A stretch of 64,000 bases of DNA, taken from NCBI RefSeq assembly GCF_002395745.1, contig NZ_DGUN01000049.1, forward strand, positions 138,947 to 202,946, read 5' to 3'. Each line of letters begins with the position of its first letter. The first letter of the stretch is position 1. This DNA comes from Fibrobacter sp. UBA4309. GTDB taxonomy: Bacteria; Fibrobacterota; Fibrobacteria; Fibrobacterales; Fibrobacteraceae. The notes under the pieces were generated by a model. That model searched no databases. It saw only the letters and a list, made by a program, of their open reading frames with translations, and was not told the origin of the DNA. The translations under genes were made by a program, and so were the position numbers. Positions 26,261-36,012 of the stretch are shown piece by piece.

Positions 26261-27178
26261 ATGCATTATAAACAAGCATACATTGGGTTGGCCGTAGCAG
26301 CTGCGATTGCGCTCACGGCCTGTGAAGACGTCCGTATCGAGAAATACCCGAACGGCAACACGCGTTTCGAGACGACTTACGTCAAGGACAAGAAAGAGGG
26401 ACTCGAAAAGGAATACTACCAGGACGGGACTCTCAAGCGCGAAACCACCTACAAGAACGACCGCCGCGAAGGCCTGACCAAGGAGTACTACGAGGACGGA
26501 TCCGTCCAAAGCGAAATTCCCTACGCAGACGGTTACATCGAAGGCGATGTCGTGCGTTACCACAAGAACGGCAAGGTCGCATCGAAGGCCCCGTTCAAGC
26601 AGAACAAGCAAATCGCATTCGGCGAATACTTCGACGAAAGCGGTGAACCGGCTTCCAGCGGCAGTTACAAGGACCCGCGCGACGGCTACGCCTACGAATG
26701 GGTTCGCATCGGCACACAGGTCTGGACAGCCGAGAACATCAACTTCGCGACTGCAGCGGGCTCGCTCTGCTACCAGTGCAATCATTGGGGCCGCCTGTAC
26801 GACTTCGAGAACGCCCAGAAGGCATGCCTCGACGGTTTCCACATGCCGAGCAAGGCAGAATGGCAGGTGCTGCTCGACTTTGCGGGCAAGGAACCCGGCA
26901 TGAAGCTCAAGGCCGGCTACGGCTGGGACCCCATCAAGGGCAAGGCCGAACGCGGCAACGGCAAGGATGAATTCGGATTCGGTGCCAAGGCCGGCGGTGC
27001 ACACTTTGCCAAGAGCGACGTGCCGCTCAAGGAACGCAAGCTCGAAGAAGCCGGCCAGAAGGCCTACTTCTGGACAAGCGAAGGCGAAGTCCTCGTGTTC
27101 GTCACCGACAAGAACACCGCCAAGTTCGAGAAATTCAATCCTGAATTCGGCGCAAGTTTGCGCTGCCTAAAGGATTAG
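26261..27178 (+). CDS. Lipoprotein with MORN-type repeats and FISUMP domain
   Basis: 305 residues with a lipobox ending LTAC at residue 21. Residues about 24-135 contain five MORN-variant repeats of the form YxxGxxxxExxYxxxxxxG (EYYQDGTLKRETTYKN, EYYEDGSVQSEIPYAD, RYHKNGKVASKAPFKQ). From about 140 comes a FISUMP domain: VRIGTQVWTAENIN, CYQCNHWGRLYD, CLDGFHMPSKAEWQVLLDF, YFWTSE and the closing ASLRCLKD. FISUMP is a C-type-lectin-like fold typical of Fibrobacter surface proteins. GGAGGG precedes the ATG by 5 nt. Ligand unknown. Confidence 0.85.
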   Translation: MHYKQAYIGLAVAAAIALTACEDVRIEKYPNGNTRFETTYVKDKKEGLEKEYYQDGTLKRETTYKNDRREGLTKEYYEDGSVQSEIPYADGYIEGDVVRYHKNGKVASKAPFKQNKQIAFGEYFDESGEPASSGSYKDPRDGYAYEWVRIGTQVWTAENINFATAAGSLCYQCNHWGRLYDFENAQKACLDGFHMPSKAEWQVLLDFAGKEPGMKLKAGYGWDPIKGKAERGNGKDEFGFGAKAGGAHFAKSDVPLKERKLEEAGQKAYFWTSEGEVLVFVTDKNTAKFEKFNPEFGASLRCLKD

Positions 27179-27200
27179 TAAATAGTGGTTAGTAAACAGG

Positions 27201-27238
27201 AAAAAATCGCCCCGGCCGAACCGGAGCGATTTTTTTTC
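27201..27238. terminator. Bidirectional terminator between the FISUMP lipoprotein and argJ
   Basis: AAATCGC...GCGATTT arms with an inner CCGG-ccgaa-CCGG hairpin, an A-run on the left and a T-run of eight or more on the right. It can stop both the plus-strand lipoprotein transcript and the minus-strand argJ transcript. Confidence 0.75.
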
Positions 27239-27248
27239 AACGAGAAAC

Positions 27249-27296
27249 TTCTTTCGTCTATAGCAAGTCTCGCAGAGACTTGCGTTCTTTCGTCTA
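27249..27296. repeat. TTCTTTCGTCTA direct repeats flanking a hairpin
   Basis: Two identical 12-mers TTCTTTCGTCTA (27249-27260 and 27285-27296) flank a 9-bp perfect stem, GCAAGTCTC-gca-GAGACTTGC. The right copy ends 3 bp from the argJ stop. The same design recurs at 53224-53271 with a different stem. Confidence 0.85.
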
Positions 27297-27298
27297 AA

Positions 27299-28516
<1,218 letters not shown>

Positions 28517-28590
28517 ACTATCTCCTAAAAAGATGTTCTTTCGCGATTACGGGCCCGCGAAGCCTCGTTAAAATTTGTACTTTGTAGAGC

Positions 28591-29058
28591 ATGGAAAAGA
28601 TCAAGTTTACACAAGAAGCTTACGACAAGCTCGTCAAAGACCTTGAAAATTTAAAAAATGTGGAACGTCCGCGCGTATTGCAGGAATTGGTTGATGCCCG
28701 TGCACAGGGCGATTTGAGTGAAAACGCCGAATACCATGCCGCGAAGGAACGCCTTTCCTCCATCGACAACATCGAACTGCCCAAGCTGCAAGACCAGCTC
28801 GCCCGCGCCGAAGTCGTCGCGTTCGACCCGAACTGCGACTCCATCCGTTTTGGCGCCAAGGTCTCCCTCGTGAACGCGAAGACCAAGAAGAACGTCGTTT
28901 ACCAGCTGGTGAGCCCCGAAGAAGCCGACGCCCTCAACGGCAAGATCAGCTTCAAGAGCCCCATCGGCGCCGCCCTCATGGGCAAAAAGAAGGGCGACAC
29001 TATCGAAGTGACCACCCCGAAGGGCGTGAACAAGTTCCAGGTCATCGACTTCAACTAA
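28591..29058 (+). CDS. greA: Transcription elongation factor GreA
   Basis: 155 residues, the standard GreA length. The N-terminal coiled coil carries RPRVLQELVDARAQGDLSEN AEYHAAKE (acidic tip DLSENAEY), and the C-terminal FKBP-like domain ends with SPIGAALMGKKKGDTIEV. It rescues backtracked RNA polymerase by stimulating transcript cleavage. No clear Shine-Dalgarno is seen. It is followed after 10 bp by holA. Confidence 0.96.
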   Translation: MEKIKFTQEAYDKLVKDLENLKNVERPRVLQELVDARAQGDLSENAEYHAAKERLSSIDNIELPKLQDQLARAEVVAFDPNCDSIRFGAKVSLVNAKTKKNVVYQLVSPEEADALNGKISFKSPIGAALMGKKKGDTIEVTTPKGVNKFQVIDFN

Positions 29059-29068
29059 GCCGGTTCCC

Positions 29069-30037
29069 ATGATTGTCACCCTCATCGGCGAAGACAACTT
29101 CACCAAGGACAAGTGCATAGAGAAGTTCCTGTGCGACGCCCTCGGTGACAGGCGCGACGACCCTCTCGCGAAGCAGATCCTCTTCGCGACGGACACGAAC
29201 ATTCCCTCCATCGCCGACGCGGTGATTACCGCCTGCGACTCGGTATCGATGTTCACGCCGGAACAGGTCGTCGTAGTCCGCAAGGGCGAAGCGCTCAAGG
29301 CCGACGATGTCAAGAGCCTCGCCAAGTGGCTGAGCCACGGTCCGCAATGCAAGCTCCTCCTGGAATTCGAGAAGCTCGATGCCCGCGGCGAACTCTACAA
29401 GACTCTGAGCAAGGTCGGCAAAGTCGAAAAGTACGATGTCCCCAAGCAGTACAAGATGGCCGAATGGATTGCCGCAGCCATACCGACCCACTTCAACAAG
29501 GCCATCGACCGCGACGCCTGCCAGTACCTCGCCGACGCCCTCGGCAACGACACCAAGCTCGTCAGCGAAGAAATGGAAAAGGTACTGCTCTTTGCTCCGG
29601 ACTGCAAGAAAATCACCCTCGATCTCGTCCGCGAGATGGTCGTCCCGCAGCGCGAGATGGTCGCCTACGAAATCAACGATTCATTCGGACTGCGCGACGC
29701 CAAGACATACACGCGCTTGCTGAACGAGATGCTCAACAACGGCGTGAACGCCGTGCAAATCGTGGGCTCGCTCTACCGCTACGCTGTAGACCTCATGAAC
29801 TTCTCGACACTTCTCGGCAAGGGAATGCAGGCTAAAGAAGCCGCCGCCGCACTGGGCAAGAACGACTTCATCTTCAACGTGAAGGGCAAGGCTCCCGAAT
29901 GCGCCCGCCGCTGGGGGAAGCCCCTGCTCGCCCGAGTCATCCGCCGCCTAGCCGATCTAGACTACGAAATAAAAAGCGGACTGTGCAGCACCCGCATCGC
30001 CCAGGAACTGGCCCTCGCAACCCTTGTAGTACGATAG
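29069..30037 (+). CDS. holA: DNA polymerase III delta subunit
   Basis: 322 residues. HolA-type features: an N-terminal degenerate AAA+ module beginning IVTLIGEDNFTKDK, the middle segment VVVVRKGEALKADD, KLLLEFEKLDARGELYKTL and the C-terminal collar domain with YALVDL-like LYRYAVDLMNFSTLL and the end LATLVVR. The subunit opens the beta clamp during loading. It is divergent from E. coli HolA but length and segment order fit. It shares a transcript with greA and is followed by a terminator. Confidence 0.82.
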   Translation: MIVTLIGEDNFTKDKCIEKFLCDALGDRRDDPLAKQILFATDTNIPSIADAVITACDSVSMFTPEQVVVVRKGEALKADDVKSLAKWLSHGPQCKLLLEFEKLDARGELYKTLSKVGKVEKYDVPKQYKMAEWIAAAIPTHFNKAIDRDACQYLADALGNDTKLVSEEMEKVLLFAPDCKKITLDLVREMVVPQREMVAYEINDSFGLRDAKTYTRLLNEMLNNGVNAVQIVGSLYRYAVDLMNFSTLLGKGMQAKEAAAALGKNDFIFNVKGKAPECARRWGKPLLARVIRRLADLDYEIKSGLCSTRIAQELALATLVVR

Positions 30038-30065
30038 CGATGAGCCGTAAACAATGAGCAAAACA

Positions 30066-30095
30066 AAAACGTCCGCCTGAAGCGGACGTTTTTAA
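30066..30095. terminator. Bidirectional terminator between holA and pilQ
   Basis: AACGTCCGC-ctgaa-GCGGACGTT, a 9-bp perfect stem with A-run on the left and T-run on the right; it serves the convergent holA and pil transcripts. Confidence 0.85.
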
Positions 30096-30111
30096 TTTCT
30101 TTTCCTAAAGA

Positions 30112-31626
30112 CTAGTTCCAGTCACCGCCTTCAGACTGTTCCGGAGCGGGAGCTTCCGGAGCGACAGCAGGTTCTGCAGGAGCTTCCGGAGCCGGTTCAG
30201 CAGCCGGCTGAGCGGCCGGGGCAGGCTGAGCAGCGGGAGCGGCACTGACCTTCTGAGCTTCCGGAGCGGAGCTGCCTTCAGTTTCTTCGGAAGGTTCGGA
30301 GAGCTGCACGTCACCCACATAGTTGCGGATAATGCGCGGCGTCACGAAGATCACGAGGTCCTTCTTGATGACAGCCTTGCGGGAATACTTGAAGAGGTTG
30401 CCCAGGAGCGGGATATCCTTGAGGAACGGGATGCCGCTTTCGGATTCCTGGGTTTCGTTACGGGTAAGGCCGCCTATCACGACCGTTTCGCCATCGGCCA
30501 CCACGACCTTCGTCTTGGCTTCCTGCGTACTGATAACGATTTCACCCTTGGTGTCGTAATCGTAGGAGTTGTTTTCCGGATGCAGGTCGAGCAAAATGCG
30601 ATTGTCGCCAGAAACGTGCGGCGTGACCGTCAGCTTGATACCCGTCTCCACGAGCTGGGTCGAAGATTCGCCACTGTCGTCGATAACACGGATAGAAACC
30701 TTGTCACCCATGAACACCTGGGCTTCGGTATTGTCGAGAGTGGACACCTGCGGGCTGGCGAGCACTTCGGTAGAAGCGTCACCCATCAGGTTGCTAATGG
30801 CGATCTGGAGGTTGTTGTCGAGAACGCTAGCCGTAATCGCAGTCGAAGCACCGCTAACAGCGGGGCTCACGCCGTTGTTCGGGAACGAACGGACCGCGGC
30901 GCTTGTCCTCGTAGAACCGGCCTGGCTACCCGTCGCCGCGCCGGCAACACCCGGAGTAATAGCCGCATTGCCCATCGTAGCGGTCCAGTCCACGCCAAGC
31001 TCGCGGGCAAGGTTGCTGTTCACCACGACAAGCTTCGCGGTAATCATAATCTGCAGCGTTTCCACGTCGAGCTCGGTCAACGCGTTGGACATCTGCTCAA
31101 TCTTGTTCTCGGTATCGTACACGATAATCGAGTTGGTGCGTTCCACCGTAGTGATACGGCCACGGCTGCTCTTCATGCTTTCGAGGACCTTGACAAGTTC
31201 TTCGGCCTTCGCATGGTGAACCTGGAAGTTCTTGCGGACAAGCGGAGCGCTCTCTTCGACCTGTTTTTCTTCGTCAGCAATTTTCTTCTGCTTGGCCTGG
31301 TAAGTGCTCTGGCGCTGGATAGTAATGTACTTGTCCTGGATAACCCAGGTCAGGTCATTGATTTCGCAGATAATGTCCAGGGTTTCTTGCCAAGTCTTCT
31401 TTGTCACCTTGAGGCTGATCTTGCCCTTTACATCGGGAGCGACAAGAATGTCCACGCCGGCAATGACCGACACGGAACGGAACACGGCATCGTAGTCCAT
31501 GTTGACAAAGTTGAAGTCGTACAGTTTCTTGTTGGGGGCAACAGAACCTTCGGCAGGAGCAGCCCACACGGTAGCAAAGCTAGCCGCCAAGAGAAGTATG
31601 GTCAGGATTTTTGTCAGCTTTTTCAC
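30112..31626 (-). CDS. pilQ: Type IV pilus secretin PilQ with Pro/Ala-rich tail
   Basis: 504 residues with signal peptide (ends VWAA). Residues about 35-115 form the STN/N0 domain (FNFVNMDYDAVFRSVSVIAG), 130-190 an N1 domain (FQVHHAKAEELVKVLESM), and about 195-440 the secretin channel with VLASPQVSTLDN, LTVTPHVSGDNRILLDL and IPFLKDIPLLGNLF. The C-terminal 65 residues are a Pro/Ala/Glu tail (APEAPAPEQSEGG), which is unusual. It forms the outer-membrane pore for the pilus. Last gene of pilMNOPQ; it overlaps the upstream gene by 4 bp. Confidence 0.93.
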   Translation of the reverse strand: MKKLTKILTILLLAASFATVWAAPAEGSVAPNKKLYDFNFVNMDYDAVFRSVSVIAGVDILVAPDVKGKISLKVTKKTWQETLDIICEINDLTWVIQDKYITIQRQSTYQAKQKKIADEEKQVEESAPLVRKNFQVHHAKAEELVKVLESMKSSRGRITTVERTNSIIVYDTENKIEQMSNALTELDVETLQIMITAKLVVVNSNLARELGVDWTATMGNAAITPGVAGAATGSQAGSTRTSAAVRSFPNNGVSPAVSGASTAITASVLDNNLQIAISNLMGDASTEVLASPQVSTLDNTEAQVFMGDKVSIRVIDDSGESSTQLVETGIKLTVTPHVSGDNRILLDLHPENNSYDYDTKGEIVISTQEAKTKVVVADGETVVIGGLTRNETQESESGIPFLKDIPLLGNLFKYSRKAVIKKDLVIFVTPRIIRNYVGDVQLSEPSEETEGSSAPEAQKVSAAPAAQPAPAAQPAAEPAPEAPAEPAVAPEAPAPEQSEGGDWN

Positions 31627-33551
31627 TTTTGACCCCCAAATTTATCTGGAAGACTCATGGAGTAACGACGGCTCACCCCGAATTCTTGAATCAAGAAGAG
31701 CACATCGGTTTGTGTAATTTTAAGAACTTTACCGTTGAGAATCTTGTCGCCTTCCCTAAGCGTATACGAAATGGAAGGATTCTTGGATTCTACGAGAATA
31801 GCCACCGGCACATCGGATTCCCAGATGATGCCAACCAGTTCGACCTGGTCAATGTTGATACCTTCTTCGACAAGGCCCTTGATTTCGACGAACGGGTCAC
31901 GACGGCCGAAGGAACTGTAAGTCACGCGATCTTCGTACAGGCCGTCCAACTGGCTTCCCTGTCCGTTTTCGCCTTCGGTCAGTTCGCCGCGTTCCTTGTC
32001 GACCTGCTTGAGACGTTCCGCCTGCACAGCAGAAAGTTCATCCATGTAGCCCACGGCGCGCTTGTTCACGAAGCCCACGCGGTTGCCGGACTGCACCTTG
32101 TAATAGAGCCCGGTCAAGTCGATATTCACCAGACGGTCGCCAAACGAAAGGCGCTGCATAACCTGGGAATTCTCGTTGGGGGCTGCAAAGAGCTCAATTT
32201 CGTCGGCCACGACAATCAGTTCGCGAACGACAGGACGGAGGTGGAAAGTCTGCGAGCCGGAAACAATCTTCTTGCTGTCCTTCTCGAACTTGTTCACGAA
32301 CGTTTCAAAATTCGGCTTTTCGTCGTTGCCCTTCATCCAGTCACGGACATAGATTCCATCAGGACGGGCCGTCCAGAAAAGGAATCCGTCCTTCTTAATA
32401 GTCTTTTCGGGAAGCTGCATGATCAAGGCGCCTTCCTGCACCATCATCATGGGATTCACGCCAGGCTGGATCTGGAGCTTGAGGCCATTGGCACCCCAGG
32501 TGACGGCACGGACAATGGAGCCGGAGCCGACCTTGAATACGGGCGACTTTTTCGGACCGGCAAGGCCAATCGTAATTGTCGACGCCTTGTCGATAGACGA
32601 AACATTCTTGATTTCGATAGGACTGTCGGCGACCAGGCGGAACTGTTCCATGCCGGAACCGATAAGCACTGTCATTTCTTTCAAGTTCGGCAACAGCGCA
32701 GAAGCCTTGGGGCCGTCCTTCAGGGCCTTTTCCAAAGCCTTCTCTTCTTCGGCAAGGCGTTTCTTCTCTTCGAGTTCGGCCTTCTCGGCCGCCTTTTTCT
32801 CTTCGGCGAGACGCTTCTTTTCTTCGAGAGCGGCCTTCTCCGCGGCCTTCTTGTCCAGAGCGGCCTGCTTTTCGGCAGCCTTCTTCTCTTCGGCAAGGCG
32901 CTTCTTTTCTTCGAGAGCGGCCTTCTCCGCGGCCTTCTTGTCCAGAGCGGCCTGCTTTTCGGCAGCCTTCTTCTCTTCGGCAAGGCGCTTCTTTTCTTCG
33001 AGGGCGGCCTTCTCCGCGGCCTTCTTGTCCAGAGCGGCCTGCTTTTCGGCGGCCTTCTTCTCTTCGGCAAGGCGCTTCTTTTCTTCGAGGGCGGCCTTTT
33101 CGGCGGCCTTCTTCTTTTCGGCATACAGCTTGGACAGCGTCCAGGCCTTACCCTTGTTTCCCTTGAGCTTCAGCAAGAAATCCGCCTTGTTCAAGGCAAT
33201 CTCGTTCTTGTCGGAATTGATAGACGGTCCAATGACCATCTCGATCTTCAAGAAATCCATACCGCGGTACTGTTCCTTGAACACGCGCATAGAACGCACC
33301 CATTCAGAAGAACCGTCCACTTCGTAAGTTCCTTCTCCCATGGCGAAATCCGTACCGGAAAATCCCAAGGTCAACTTCTTGTTGGCAGCATCGAATTTCT
33401 GGAAGAAAGTCGGCAAATCCTTGTCAGACGCAAACTGGAAAGCAACAGCGCAATTCTTGGAATCGCAATTAAAGCGAACATCCTTAATCAGTGCTGCATT
33501 CGCGGCTACCGCGACGAACAGGAACAAAAGAATTAATTTGTTCTTCATCAT
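31623..33551 (-). CDS. pilP: AMIN - KE-repeat - SH3 - PilP fusion protein
   Basis: 642 residues from ATG 33551, which overlaps the pilO stop as ATGA; the frame upstream is pilO antisense reading and is not used. Signal peptide ends ANA. Residues about 20-130 look like an AMIN domain; about 130-265 is a Lys/Glu/Ala helical array of 29-residue repeats (AALEEKKRLAEEKKAAEKQ...); about 290-420 looks like a second AMIN-like beta domain; about 450-505 is SH3-like (ELFAAPNENSQVM, GLYYKVQSGNRVGFVNKRAV). The end, FGRRDPFVEI, INIDQVELVGII, YTLREGDKIL and GKVLKITQTDVLFL, is a PilP domain that contacts the PilQ secretin. Ordinary PilP has about 180 residues, so this is a large fusion. Position between pilO and pilQ agrees. 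Confidence 0.85.
   Translation of the reverse strand: MMKNKLILLFLFVAVAANAALIKDVRFNCDSKNCAVAFQFASDKDLPTFFQKFDAANKKLTLGFSGTDFAMGEGTYEVDGSSEWVRSMRVFKEQYRGMDFLKIEMVIGPSINSDKNEIALNKADFLLKLKGNKGKAWTLSKLYAEKKKAAEKAALEEKKRLAEEKKAAEKQAALDKKAAEKAALEEKKRLAEEKKAAEKQAALDKKAAEKAALEEKKRLAEEKKAAEKQAALDKKAAEKAALEEKKRLAEEKKAAEKAELEEKKRLAEEEKALEKALKDGPKASALLPNLKEMTVLIGSGMEQFRLVADSPIEIKNVSSIDKASTITIGLAGPKKSPVFKVGSGSIVRAVTWGANGLKLQIQPGVNPMMMVQEGALIMQLPEKTIKKDGFLFWTARPDGIYVRDWMKGNDEKPNFETFVNKFEKDSKKIVSGSQTFHLRPVVRELIVVADEIELFAAPNENSQVMQRLSFGDRLVNIDLTGLYYKVQSGNRVGFVNKRAVGYMDELSAVQAERLKQVDKERGELTEGENGQGSQLDGLYEDRVTYSSFGRRDPFVEIKGLVEEGINIDQVELVGIIWESDVPVAILVESKNPSISYTLREGDKILNGKVLKITQTDVLFLIQEFGVSRRYSMSLPDKFGGQK
32740..33115. 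repeat. 87-bp in-frame tandem repeat in the pilP fusion gene
   Basis: The segment GCTTCTTTTCTTCGAG recurs at 32813, 32900, 32987 and 33074, exactly 87 bp apart, with nearly identical DNA between. One unit encodes 29 residues of a charged helix. A degenerate partial copy extends to about 32740. Near-identity at DNA level implies recent expansion or gene conversion. Confidence 0.92.
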
Positions 33552-34147
33552 TTTGGAGCCTTCTTGGATGTATAGGTTGTCAGGTTGAAGGTCACCGACA
33601 TCGTAATCGGAGTCCACCCGTGCGTTTCGGCCTTCTGCAGTTCGGCCGTAATGCCGCTATAACGGTTCAGCCTCAAGTTCGAGATGGCCGTCGGGTAATT
33701 GAAATTCGCAATCTCGGCGAAAAGGTAGCCGAGCATGTGGTAACCGGAATTCACCGCGATGGAATAGCGGTTTTCGATGTAGTGTTCGCGTTCGCTACGT
33801 CCTTCCGGGTTGAACCTCTGGATTTGCACACCGGAACTGCGGAGCACCGCATAGAGGTCCTGCAAGCGCAGCGGCACCTTTTCTTCTTCCGGGAACATTT
33901 CCTTCAACTTCTCGAAATCCTTTTCCGCCTGCACCAACTGGAGTTCCAGTTCGGCAATGCGGTGCTTTTTCGCATTGATCTTGTCGAGTTCGGACTGTGC
34001 CGACTGCAGATCGCGTTCCAGCTGTTCGCGTTCCAGCACAAACGGATCCCACATATAGGTATAGACGCAATAGGCTGCGGCGAGGATCAGGAGGACGACA
34101 GCGATCGCATATATATTCTTTTTGTCTTTAAAGTCTATATTGCCCAT
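33548..34147 (-). CDS. pilO: Type IV pilus inner-membrane protein PilO
   Basis: 199 residues from ATG 34147, chosen because GGAGGGG lies 6 nt upstream and the ATG follows the pilN stop by one base. One N-terminal membrane helix (YAIAVVLLILAAAYCVYTY), a coiled coil (about 35-85, LERDLQSAQSELDKI, ELQLVQAEKDFEKLKEMF) and a ferredoxin-like periplasmic domain. PilO pairs with PilN to align the pilus machine across the periplasm. Confidence 0.9.
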   Translation of the reverse strand: MGNIDFKDKKNIYAIAVVLLILAAAYCVYTYMWDPFVLEREQLERDLQSAQSELDKINAKKHRIAELELQLVQAEKDFEKLKEMFPEEEKVPLRLQDLYAVLRSSGVQIQRFNPEGRSEREHYIENRYSIAVNSGYHMLGYLFAEIANFNYPTAISNLRLNRYSGITAELQKAETHGWTPITMSVTFNLTTYTSKKAPK

Positions 34148-34148
34148 T

Positions 34149-34763
34149 CTACCCCTCCGATCCAAGATCTTTCTTCAAGACGACCTTGATAGTGAAGTCG
34201 TAAGCTTCTTCACCACTGACCTTGGTTGTCGATATGGTCACAAGCGTCACGTTCTCCACGCTAGCCTGTTTTTCAAGCTTGACCATATATTCGGCAACTT
34301 CAGAAAAATCATACGTCATGCCCTTCATTTCCATGTTATCTTCGCCCGTCTGGTTGATGCTGGTCAACCACATATTGGGCGGCAACACGGACGAGATGTT
34401 TTCGAACAAGACCACCCAGCGCTTCTTGCTCACCTGGATGCTCTTGAGGGCATTAATCTTGGTATTGATGACACCCTGTTTCTGTTCCAAGTCGCTAATC
34501 TTGGAAAGCAACGGGCGTTCGCGCTCCACTTCGGCCTTGACTCGAGTAACTTCGTTCTGGAGGTCTTGCAAGGATTCGTTGATAAAACCGTTGAGCATAT
34601 ACACACAAACTATCGCCGCAATCAAGGCGACCGTCGGCCAAATGATACGCCTATCGGTAATCCACGAGAAATCCTTCTGTTTCTTTCGATATTCCGGCGG
34701 GAGCAGGTTAATCGAAATGCACAGAGCCTTCTTTACTGCAGGAGATGTCTTTTTTGCCGCCAT
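34149..34763 (-). CDS. pilN: Type IV pilus inner-membrane protein PilN
   Basis: 204 residues. The cytoplasmic N-terminus has the PilM-binding motif INLLPPEYRKK (residues 18-28), then a membrane helix (IIWPTVALIAAIVCVYML), a coiled coil and a periplasmic ferredoxin-like domain with LPPNMWLTSI. Its first base overlaps the pilM stop (TAATG). Confidence 0.93.
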   Translation of the reverse strand: MAAKKTSPAVKKALCISINLLPPEYRKKQKDFSWITDRRIIWPTVALIAAIVCVYMLNGFINESLQDLQNEVTRVKAEVERERPLLSKISDLEQKQGVINTKINALKSIQVSKKRWVVLFENISSVLPPNMWLTSINQTGEDNMEMKGMTYDFSEVAEYMVKLEKQASVENVTLVTISTTKVSGEEAYDFTIKVVLKKDLGSEG

Positions 34764-35908
34764 TAGAACTTCCTCATCGCGAGTCCCAGTGCAGGGGCAT
34801 AAATGTTAGACAAACTCAAGGAAATACCGCCCTCGCCAAAGACCTTGGCATCGCACTCCACATAGCGGAACGGGTTCACCGTATCCGTATCTACGCCAGT
34901 GCGTTCGGCAATATAAGCCTTAAGGCCAGGAATAGAGGCTCCGCCTCCGCCCAGCAAAATTTTATTGAGTTCCAGGGAATCTTCGGAAGAAGAGAAGTAA
35001 CGGATACCGAACTCGATTTGGCTCATCAGGTCCTCGAAGGCTATCTTCAAGGTTTCTTCGACTTCGGCTTCCGAGAATCCATCCACGATGCTCAGATCGC
35101 CCTTTTCAAAAATCTCATGGCACTTCGCCGCGTCAATTCCCAGATGGGTCCCGAGCTTGGCGATCACCAGGTCCAGCGAACCGCCGGTCATGGCACGCAT
35201 GGAATGGAACTTTCCATTTTGAACAAACGCAATGCTCATTTTCTTTTCACCGATATTCACGATTGCCGCTGTCTGCTTGGCATCGTCATCGGCGGCCGTA
35301 GCCATGTATGAATTGACAAGTCCGAATATATCCACGTCCATCGCGGAAAGCTTCAGTCCCTTCAGTGCAAAGAACTGCGCCCAGGAGTCGAGCAGGGCGT
35401 TCTTCGCCGCCACGACGTTCGCCTTCACCTCGTCCCCTTCACGGGACTCCACCTCGTAGTCGATGACGTTATCCTGGTCATCGAAGGGCGGACGGGACTG
35501 CGCGGTCTGAAGAATAATTGCGGCTTCGTTTCCGTTTCTCGGCACCTTCACGCTCAGATGATCCACCAGCACGCCGCCGGCGCCGGCACCGCAGTTCACC
35601 GACGCGACGACATCGACGGAATCGTCTATCGGATGTCTGATGAGTAGCTTGGAAATGGCTTCGCTAAGCATTTCATAGCCGTCTTTTTCCTTCTTGCCAT
35701 CCTCGCCTGTAGGAGCGTCCCCTTCGCGGCGTTGGATTTCACCATTTATGATGGCACCATCAGGCACAGGTTCAAGGTCGGCGTCGACAACGACCTTACC
35801 ACCGCGACTGTTATGGTAAACTTTCACGTATTTGATGCTGTAATGACCAACATCTATACCGACAGTTTCGCGTTCTCCGCGAATTTTAGCGATTAAACCT
35901 AAAGCCAA
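34763..35908 (-). CDS. pilM: Type IV pilus actin-like ATPase PilM
   Basis: 381 residues, actin/FtsA fold: VGIDVGHYSIKYVKV (phosphate 1), AIVNIGEKKMSIAFVQNG (phosphate 2), RAMTGGSLDLV and LGGGGASIPGLKAYIAE (adenosine loop). An internal charged stretch near residue 60-75 is longer than usual. It starts at TTG 35908 with GGAG 7 nt upstream. First gene of the pil operon behind a strong promoter. It binds the PilN N-terminus in the cytoplasm. Confidence 0.93.
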   Translation of the reverse strand: MALGLIAKIRGERETVGIDVGHYSIKYVKVYHNSRGGKVVVDADLEPVPDGAIINGEIQRREGDAPTGEDGKKEKDGYEMLSEAISKLLIRHPIDDSVDVVASVNCGAGAGGVLVDHLSVKVPRNGNEAAIILQTAQSRPPFDDQDNVIDYEVESREGDEVKANVVAAKNALLDSWAQFFALKGLKLSAMDVDIFGLVNSYMATAADDDAKQTAAIVNIGEKKMSIAFVQNGKFHSMRAMTGGSLDLVIAKLGTHLGIDAAKCHEIFEKGDLSIVDGFSEAEVEETLKIAFEDLMSQIEFGIRYFSSSEDSLELNKILLGGGGASIPGLKAYIAERTGVDTDTVNPFRYVECDAKVFGEGGISLSLSNIYAPALGLAMRKF

Positions 35909-35941
35909 GATAAATCTCCAATCGGAAACAATACTATCCTA

Positions 35942-35970
35942 ATTCTACCTTTATAAATGCAGAATGTCAA
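35942..35970 (-). promoter_or_regulatory. Sigma-70-type promoter of the pilMNOPQ operon
   Basis: On the minus strand TTGACA (35970-35965) and TAGAAT (35947-35942) are separated by 17 bp, a near-consensus housekeeping promoter about 30 bp upstream of the pilM TTG start. Confidence 0.8.
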
Positions 35971-36012
35971 GCGAAAAAAGCGCCTAACTCATTGAAAATT
36001 AACTACTTAGGG

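Noticed and set aside
32740..33115. CRISPR-like array
   Set aside because: The units are contiguous 87-bp coding repeats without unique spacers.
31611..33536. 641-residue plus-strand frame opposite the pilP fusion
   Set aside because: Its Leu/Phe/Gly repeats are the reverse reading of the 87-bp coding repeat.
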